A stretch of DNA of 64,000 nucleotides from Valencia hispanica (Eukaryota; Chordata; Actinopteri; Cyprinodontiformes; Valenciidae): assembly GCA_963556495.2 (NCBI GenBank), contig OY747710.1, forward strand, positions 2,333,001 through 2,397,000. The letters run 5' to 3'. Both the position numbers and the translations under genes were made by a program. Positions 35,201 to 44,200 of the stretch are shown in pieces. Within the stretch, counting starts at the first letter, position 1; each line of letters starts with the position of its first letter. The notes below the pieces were generated by a model that ran no database searches, was not told the origin of the DNA, and worked only from the letters and a program-made list of their open reading frames with translations.

Positions 35201-38200
35201 TGCTCCAGGAGTTTTCAGCATCCAGAATGAGGCAAGAAAGTAAGACAATAAAGCTTAAACATGTAAAGATTAACCTTCTGCTTTTGGTTTGACTTCTAAA
35301 GCTCTTCACTGTTTTTCCCTCAGTGAAGCTCTCAGTGGACAAGCGAAGCTCTGCTGTTGTACAGAAAGTGAGTAATGTCTGTTTTTCCTGCTCCGTCTCA
35401 GTGACAGAACCGGTTCTTTTTTTATTTCTATAGAAATAATTACGAGATCCTGATGCTTTAAAATCTGTAGGGTCTTAATAAAGAGCCTTGAACCTCTGTG
35501 TTTCGGCGTGTTTCTGATTAACATGTTGACGTTCCAGGTGGCTCTGATTGCAGCTTTCAAGCAGCTCCTCACAGAGATCCTGAGTGGTTTGAACAAAAGG
35601 GAGCTTGAGGACTTCAAGAAGTTACTCCGGTCGACCCTTAACCTCTCTAGAATGAACCTCCTGCATCCTTCTATGAGGTTGGGATTCGGACCACATGTCC
35701 CAAATGTAGTGAATGCGATGGTGGAGGAGCTGGGCCTGCAGTCTGTGGAGGTTTCTATGGAGATTCTAATGGACATAGACAGGAGTGATCTGGTGAAGAG
35801 GCTCCTGGAGACCAGCTCAGGACTCAACGGTAATACAAATAAAAATTTAAACCTATATCCCCCTATCAAATGTGAGCTGGCTGCAGTGGCGGTCCTAGCC
35901 CATTTGGTGCCCTAAGCGAGCTTGACTGATGGCGCCCCTTGCCCACGAAAAAAGAAGTCATGTCCAAAGAATTGCACATTTATTTAGATAATGATAGTAT
36001 AACAATAACAATATAACAACATGTGCAAAAGAATAAAGCTGTTCAATTATAAATATGCAAAAAAAATGTTTAACTTGAACAGTAGTGCAACATCTGAGAA
36101 CAAAAAGTGCACACTAAAGAATCCAAACAAAAAATAAATTAACAATAAAACGTTGTGTGCAAAGACCGAAAGAACGAGATCACGGATACAAGCGGCTGAA
36201 ATGAGTTTCCTCCGCAGAGTGTCTGGGCTCTCCCTTAGAGATAGGGTGAGAAGCTCAGTCATCCGGAGGGGGCTCAGAGTAGAGCCGCTGCTTCTCCACG
36301 TCGAGAGGAGTCAGTTGAGGTGGCTCGGGCATCTGGTCAGGATGCCTCCTGGACGCCTCCCTGGTGAGGTGTTTCAGGCACGTCTCACCGGGAGGAGGCC
36401 CAGGGGAAGGCCCAGGACACGCTGGAGGGACTATGTTTCTCGGCTGGCCTGGGAGCGCCTTGGGGTTCCTCCCGAGGAGCTGGAACAAGTGGCTGGGGAG
36501 AGGGAAGTCTGGGTCTCTTTGCTTAGGCTGCTGCCCCCGCGACCCCACCCCGGATAAGCGGAAGAAGATGGATGGATGGATGGATGGATGGATGATAGTA
36601 TAACAATAACAACATAACAACATGTGCAAAAGAATAAAGCTGTTCAATTATAAATATGCAAAAAAAATGTTTAACTTGAACAGTAGTGCAACATCTGAGA
36701 ACAAAAAGTGCACACTAAAGAATCCAAACAAAAAATAAATTAACAATAAAACATTGTGTGCAAAGTTATATCATATAAAGCTGTTGAAAAAAATAAATAG
36801 ACATTATTAAAAAATAGTTTCTCGCAGCATATTTGGCAGCCCCCACTAGATGGCGCCCTGGACAAGCGCCTTTGTCGCCTGTAGGTATGACCGCCACTGG
36901 CTGGCTGCATAGTAGCCTGTTGCAGAACGGCCTCTGCCTTCGTTAGAGTGGGAGAACAACTCCCCTGAAGATCCTGAGTGAAATATCCACTTAGTTTGGG
37001 TTTATCTGGTCTGTCCGACACCGTTTCTCCTGAGGTCTTCCCCTCTCATTGGTCTCCCACCGGTTACCTCTGGTTTTCTCTTCGGTTACAGCTGTTTGAT
37101 GCATAAGTTCCCACATTAAACATAGGAAGACCTGCAGATGTTTTTCCTATGGAACGCCTAAATGCTCAAAATTAAGTAAATAAATGAAACCTTATGATAT
37201 AAATGTCGACATGAATAAATATATAATATGATTATGAAATTGTGAAAAAACTGAATTCATATGAAATCCTTAGCTCATTAATGTGAAATAATGTTAATTT
37301 TCCTTTAAAAATGTTATTAATTTAAAACATTATTTAACTGTACATTTTTCCTAATAATTGATTTTTTTATCTTTTTGACATTTTTATTTAATTAGATTTT
37401 TATTCCAAAATGTCTTTTTCACAAAATCAGCTTTTGTTTCATAATGGGGTTTTTTCCCAGTGGCTTAATTATTTCAAAAGGCCATTTTACAACTGAATGA
37501 TTTTATCTGCCAATCAGGGTCAGTAAGTGGGACCTGGACACTCATTGGCTGGTGCTTAATGATTGATCCTTCTGGAGGAAGATGAGATTGGCGACGAAGA
37601 GCTGAAGTAGTTTGATACTGTTGTTGAATTTAACGCCTGTAGGTTTTTGTGTATAGTTTTATCCAGATGTTCACAATATTTGCAGAATATATTGGCACTT
37701 TTTTAATGGGGCTGTCTCAATCCAGTCGGCTGGTGTTGCATCAGTGTTCCAGGTGTAAAGCTGTCTCTGATGAGACTGGCGAGAGAATAAAAGGATGCAT
37801 AAATAGCACAGAACGTATTTAAATAATTCTCCCTTTAATTTCTTCATTGTTTGTATCAAACCACCAACCAGGGCTTCTTCTGCAATTCTCCTCCTAAGTG
37901 TGCTGGATGACACAGAAAACGTATCGGCAATAACTCCGATGGTTATGTCTGCTTCAGTGCTGGGCCTGGGATCATTTCAAAAACATCATCCAACCGACTC
38001 AAGATGGCGTCCTCCGATAAATGACGACCCTTTTCCACTAGGGTCGGCCCGGGTTGAGCCAGCCCCTATTTACCGCATTTCCACTACCTTAGTCTCTGTC
38101 CAAAGCGAGCAGAGGCGACCCAACATGCCCACCTATGGGCTGATTGGTCCGGTAAACTGATGCCCCTCTCACTTCTACCTACGTGGTGGTAGCCACTGAT

Positions 38201-41200
38201 TGGCCTGGCAGTGTGCATGTGAAGTCATGTCACAGAACGGTTTCCCCTGGAGTTCAAAACATTTATAGGGGAAACTTAAAAAATGATAGTGCGAATATCT
38301 GTCGCAAGCACTTGAAGTGCTTTGCGGAAATGGAAATGGTGAAAGGCAAGGGGAGAGAGAGTGGGCTAGATCCCGGCTCCAGCATCGGAAAACGGTGAGA
38401 GATGACTGATTATTACTGGCAGTCTGCTACACGGAGCTCGCCCATGTCTTCTCGTTCCACGTTCCTGAGATGGCAAAGGAAACACAACCAGGCCGAGCCG
38501 ACCTTAGTGGAAAAGGGGCTTTATTCCTCTCAGTTTGATCTGCCAGAGTAACCAGAGCTGAACAAAGTTCATGAAACTCCGAGCTGATAGATGGAATTAA
38601 ATAAAAAATGGCAAAAATCACAATTTGTTGCCAGGGGGAAAATGTAGAGTTAAATGTTTCATATTAATAACTACATTTTTAAAGGAAAATAAAAAAAAAT
38701 ATTTCATAATAATGAGCCAAGAATTTCACATGAATTCAGTTTTTTTCACAATTTCAATGTCACATTATATATTTGTCTGTTATTTATTCATGTTACTGTT
38801 TATTTCACAAGAATGTATGAATTTATTTATTTATTTAATTTTGAGCCTTTTGGCATTCCATATTTTCCCATCAGTAAGAAGAAATCCCACAATTGCATTC
38901 CCAGGACCAACCTCCCTTTCCACACAGCACATGAGGCACCGGAATCCCTGTGGATCCACACGGAAAGACTTCCTGCTTCTCCTTTTATTGCTGTTTTTAC
39001 TTTATATGCTTTGTCTGTGTTTTACTGCTATCTTTATTTTACCTCTAAACATGTAAAGCATGTGCTTTACAGATAAAATTGCCTTGCCTTTGTACTCGGC
39101 CCATTTAAGCAACAGGAACCAAGACTTGGAAAGTTCTCCCTCAGGACTGGAGGGTCTCCAGGTTTTCCTATCCTGAGCAAATCATCTTATTTTCTGTGGT
39201 CTTGCATCATAAAACTTTGGATTTGTTCTTAGTTTGAGAGTTTGAAAGGTGGCAATTCTCTAAAACAGAACGACGCTTTTATAAATACTAGTTGTAGAAC
39301 TAAAAAACATCTCCAACAAATCCCGTCAGTCAGTTGCCTCCAATGATCTTCTGTTTATTCTCAATTTCAAATGAATTTAAAATCTTACAGAAATCAATGT
39401 TTTGTGTTTCATCAGGAAAGCTGTCCGCTGATGAGTATCTGAGAGCAGTTGTGCTGAACACAGTAAGTGGGACTTTCTACATCGTACTTTATTTTTCTGA
39501 GCTTTTAGCAAAGAAAGCAAAGTAAAGCAGGTGTTGTTACTGCCACAGGCAGACAGAGCTGAAGTTAAAGGAGACTGGGATCCAGTAGGTCAAGTTCAAA
39601 CCCCTCACTGGGTTTGGGATGGGTCAAAGGAAACAGAAATAAGCCACATTATAACAGAGTAATATAAACTGGGTCATAAAACAGCTCAACTGTTTCATAA
39701 ATCTGCACTAGAACAGATACATTTGTGGCAGAAGTCAAGAAAAGAAGCTGGAGACCTGCTCCCTTCCCAGTTCTCTATGATTCTGCAATTAGATATAAAT
39801 ATTTAGAAAATACAGAGACAGAATTGGAAGGTGAAAAATTGCCTGTTTAAAGAAAAGAATGCGGCAAATAAAAACTTCTCAATAAGTTCTTTAAATGTTT
39901 CAGGTGCCAGCAAAGATGGCTCTAAAAGATACACTTCTGAAGATGATTACGGAGTTGGGCTACTGCGAAATCAGGAAGTTCAATTGGTTGCTGCAGTTCA
40001 CATGTTTCCAGAAAAGCCTCCCAGGAATCCCAGTCAACGCGCTTTGGCCCACGACCCGGACTGGCGGAGCGGTGGATCAGGGACAAGAAGGACCGTCAGG
40101 CTTGGTGGATCGGATGGTTCAGAGACTTGGCGGAGAGTCTGTGGACGTAGCCAGAGAGGTTCTAATGGACATGAACAGGATCGATGTGGTATGGAAGCTG
40201 CCAGGGATCCTGTTCGGATCAAAAGGTTGGACTGATGTCAAAACAATTATCAGTTTAAAAAAAATGTACCAACTTTAAAAATGTTCTTCTCTCGTTCCTT
40301 CAGAGGAGCTTCAGTCTCTGTTGTTCCAGAAAGTAAGTACGACCACATCAACACATCTTTGTTTCCTCAGTTATGTGCTGCAGATTATTCACCTGAAAAG
40401 TTATTCTGCCGGTGCGTTCAAACCGAACGCGTTTGAAGCGTCAAGGGCGTCAGGTTTACACGTAAAGACAATGCAAAAGCAGGGCTTCTGCGTCGCGTTC
40501 ACGCATTTCTGCCTCATTCGCGCGTCAAATTCACGCGAATGAAGCATTTGACACGCGTTTTTGCGTCTGCCGTTGAAGTTGAAAAATCCGAACTTCGCCG
40601 TCAATTCGCGCCGCGTCAACCAATCAGGATCCTGGTGACGTGGCGTCACGTGATGCTGTGACCCAGTTTACGAGGTCAGGTCCGGCAAAAATCATTCATA
40701 AAACATGGAGAAAATACTGATGGCTAATCACCCCGAGCTACACGACACCAGCTGCTTCCTCTTCAGGGACAGGAATAAAAAGGAGCTGATTGGAGGAATA
40801 TAAGTGAGGAGATCCGGCAACCTGGTGAGTTCATTGGCACTACTTCCTCCCACAAGTTGTTAATTTCCATTTTGACTCGCGTCCAAAGCGAATTGGACGC
40901 GCATCGAGGTGCGAACGTTCAAGCGTCAACCTTTGCCGTGCGGCGCGTTTTTGACGCTTTGGTGTGAACATATGTAACACATCCAGTAGGTTAAACTAAC
41001 TTCTTATCTTCTGGGAAAACACATGAAACTAACGGACAGGGAGGAGGTAACGGGAGGAAGAGTACAAAACTACAACCAAATAAAACTCCTAAACTTCACC
41101 AATGCAGTAAATAAACGAAACCCCAAGATGATTGTGAGCGGGGGTTGCCTCTCTTTGGGCAACGCTAGAAAGGGATTGATCTTCACACGTTGCACATGTC

Positions 41201-44200
41201 TAAACTTCTCCTCCCTGGGATCCTGGACTTGTTCTTCAATGCTTGGCCGCTGGTATTGTTCTCATAGGGTTCCATTTGATAGACTCCAAGAAGGGTTTGG
41301 GAAATGGTTCTGGTCTCAGAACCAGAGTGAAGAGAAGGTGCAGGATGTTTGACCGGATGTGGTTTAGACTTATGAATCTGATACTCCCCATCCAGTTTTC
41401 AGAACTGAAGACGAAACGTTTTCCAGACAACAAGAAGAGTCCAGTTTCCTTCATTTTAACTCTCAAGATTATCATGTCTCATACAGAATCTACACCAATA
41501 TAATGTGGTTGGTGCTGTTAATTAAGGCCAAACATTTCTATTTTGGTCTCATTTGTTCAGAGGAATTTGTTACAGAAGTCTTTACAAGCAGAGTATCACC
41601 AGATCTATGATTTAAGAGATTAAGCTAATTAAATTCCACTTTATTTCACATCCTTTCTCCCTCCTAGATCCTACAGAAGCAAGGCAAGGCAATTTTATTT
41701 GTATAGCACAGTTTCAACAACAAGATGATTCAAGGTGCTTTACATGATAAGGGGATAAAGTAAAAACAGCAATAAAGCAAAAAGCACACGCAAAACATAT
41801 GATACATCAAAGCATGACTCAAAGGCAGCTCTGAACAGATGCGTTTTTAGTTGTAATTTAAAAGAACTCCGTGTTTCAGCAGCTTTGCAGTTTTCTGGAA
41901 GTTTGTTCCAGATTAGAGGAGCATAGAAACTGAAAGCTGCTTCTCCATGTTTGGTTCTGATTCTAGGGATGCTGAGTCGACTGGAATTAGAGGACCTGAT
42001 TGGTCTGGGGGGGGGTTGCTATAGTGACAGGACTGCTGAACTTAGTCTTTAAACAGATTTAGATTTTTGGTTTTACCTTTGTTTAATAAATGATGTCAAT
42101 GTGGAATCTGCTTTGTTTAAACTAAAAAGAAAAACTGACCAAAAAAATCATCAGAGCAAATTGTTTTAGAGCCTAAAACCTGTGGAATACGGTTTTATTC
42201 ATAAATAAATAAATACCAAAACAAATCAATATTCCACTAAATTAATTGACAAAAAACATACAAAATAAACGTTTCACATTATAAAAGAATTCTATCGATC
42301 GATCTATTGATCGAGATAGATATATATAGATATAGACAGATAGATACATAGGTACATAGATATTTCTTTCATAATGTGAAACTTTTATTTTGTACATTTT
42401 TCAATTTATTTTGTGGAATTTTGATTTATTTTTGCATTTATTTATATGTGAATAAAACGGCATTCCATAAAAACCTTTCAAAAATGTGATGATAAGCTCT
42501 AATATGATCAAAGGTTCTGTTGCTTCTTCTTCTTATAATCCACTGACTCTGTGTTCAAATAGACAGGTACATCTAAAAACACATACAATATAGTGAAAAA
42601 TGTTGTCCCTATTTTCAGAAAGTGAAACATCTCTATTATATAGATAGATCACAAATAGACTGGGACATTTTAAGACCTAATTTCTTGTAATTTAGATGAT
42701 TATGGATTACAGAAAATGAAACCCCCATAAATTTGTATTAATATTTTGAAAAAAATACAAATTGTGAACTCTTGTTATCAGAACCTAATCAGTTAATTAC
42801 CTCCAAACATCTGCAGAACTTTCCTCTAAATTGTCTCAGTCTGGATCAGTACAATCATCCAATCATCGGTGAAGACTGCTGACTGGTCAGATGTCCAGAA
42901 AACAGGACACAAGGAGGGGAAGCCACAGAGGGTCATCGCTAAAGCATCTGGCTGTTCTCAGAGTGCTGCAGACGTATTCTTAGAAAGTTGAGTCGAGGGA
43001 AATTTGTGTATAGGAAAAGGTGCACCGGGCATAACTGCAGCCTTGACAAGTATTCTAAGCAAAATCCATGCAAAAGGAGCCCCAACCAAGAATTGAGTGC
43101 ATAGAAATCGTGGGAATCTGTGCAGACTGGGTCTCCCTCTCACCCCATTGTGAGCAGACATGTGCTTCCTAATTTAACTCTGACTACCTGATTCTTTTAT
43201 CCGGTCAGGTGGAAATATTCAAAAACTAGACAAGCAAATACTTTGTTTGTACATTTCTTAAAAGATAAAGCCCTGATTCAAAAGTTCTAAAAATCCAGCC
43301 AAGCAGGAGGTAGAAACGCCGGTCGCCTTGTTACTTCTCCCCTGAGCGAGTAGCAGCAAAAATCCTTGACTTCCTCTCGTCTTGCGGATTTGTAGCACCT
43401 CATGGCTCCTCCTGCAACCCGGTTTCTTCCAGATTCTCCTCCTGACCTCTGCTCCTCCTCATTTCCTTTAATGTGTAAACATTCTTTTACTCTCCTATGG
43501 AGTAACGCTAGTATGCATTCTCCTGCTGTCAAACATACAATACAGTGTCCTACAATATCCTACAAAATGAGCATACTTTACCGAAACCTGGCAGTTTTTG
43601 TTTAAAACATACTTTTTTTAGTGATCTTATTTCATAATAAAATGTAGATGTGCGTGTGTATATTTCAATAAGTTGTAATCCTCAGGAAGCGGGTGTAACG
43701 GCGGTCATGGAGAAACTTCTGGAAACGTTTGAAGATTTGGGTGAAACAGAGTTTGAACATTTCCAGAGAGTCCTGCAGAAGAGTTTGTCCAGGAAACACA
43801 GGAGAGGAACCCCGACCTTCGTTAGGGAGACTGGAAGGAAACTGAAAGTGGCAGAGCTGATGTTGGAGCAGTTTGATGAACAGACTTTAGACGTGGCGAC
43901 GCATGTTTTAAAGAAGATACATCGGCCTGATCTGGTGCAGAAGATTTCAGGAAAAACCTCAGCAAGTAAGTTAGGGGAAAACAGACTCTGAATGACTCAG
44001 TATGCTGATGATGATGGATTAGTAATCTCTCTTCATCCTGTCTTTTGTTGAATTACTGTAGAGTAAAACCATGAACCATTTTAAAAAATTTTTAGCAACA
44101 TTTTAGGGAGCTGGGATTCTGCAGAACATCCAACTCTCATGCTTTATTAAGCTTGTTGTTTCTCCCCAAGGACCTGCAAGACGCTGTGGTGCCAAGGGTT

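Larger units (their letters stand above)
35884..36899. mobile_element. hAT-type MITE interrupted by Rex3
   Basis: Terminal inverted repeats are CAGTGGCGGTCCTAGCC and GGTATGACCGCCACTG. An exact 8 bp target duplication GCTGGCTG flanks the element (35876-35883 and 36900-36907), and 8 bp is the hAT hallmark. The insertion begins 54 bp after PYD exon 5. Confidence 0.88.

Noticed and set aside
29006..43965. CARD or death-effector identity for the repeated domains
   Set aside because: All copies show the PYD pattern: LLxxL at helix 1, the FK(x)(F/L)L region, (V/L)xLMxxxY, and a final V(T/A)xxIL…(R/N)xDLVxxL. The match is closer than to CARD.
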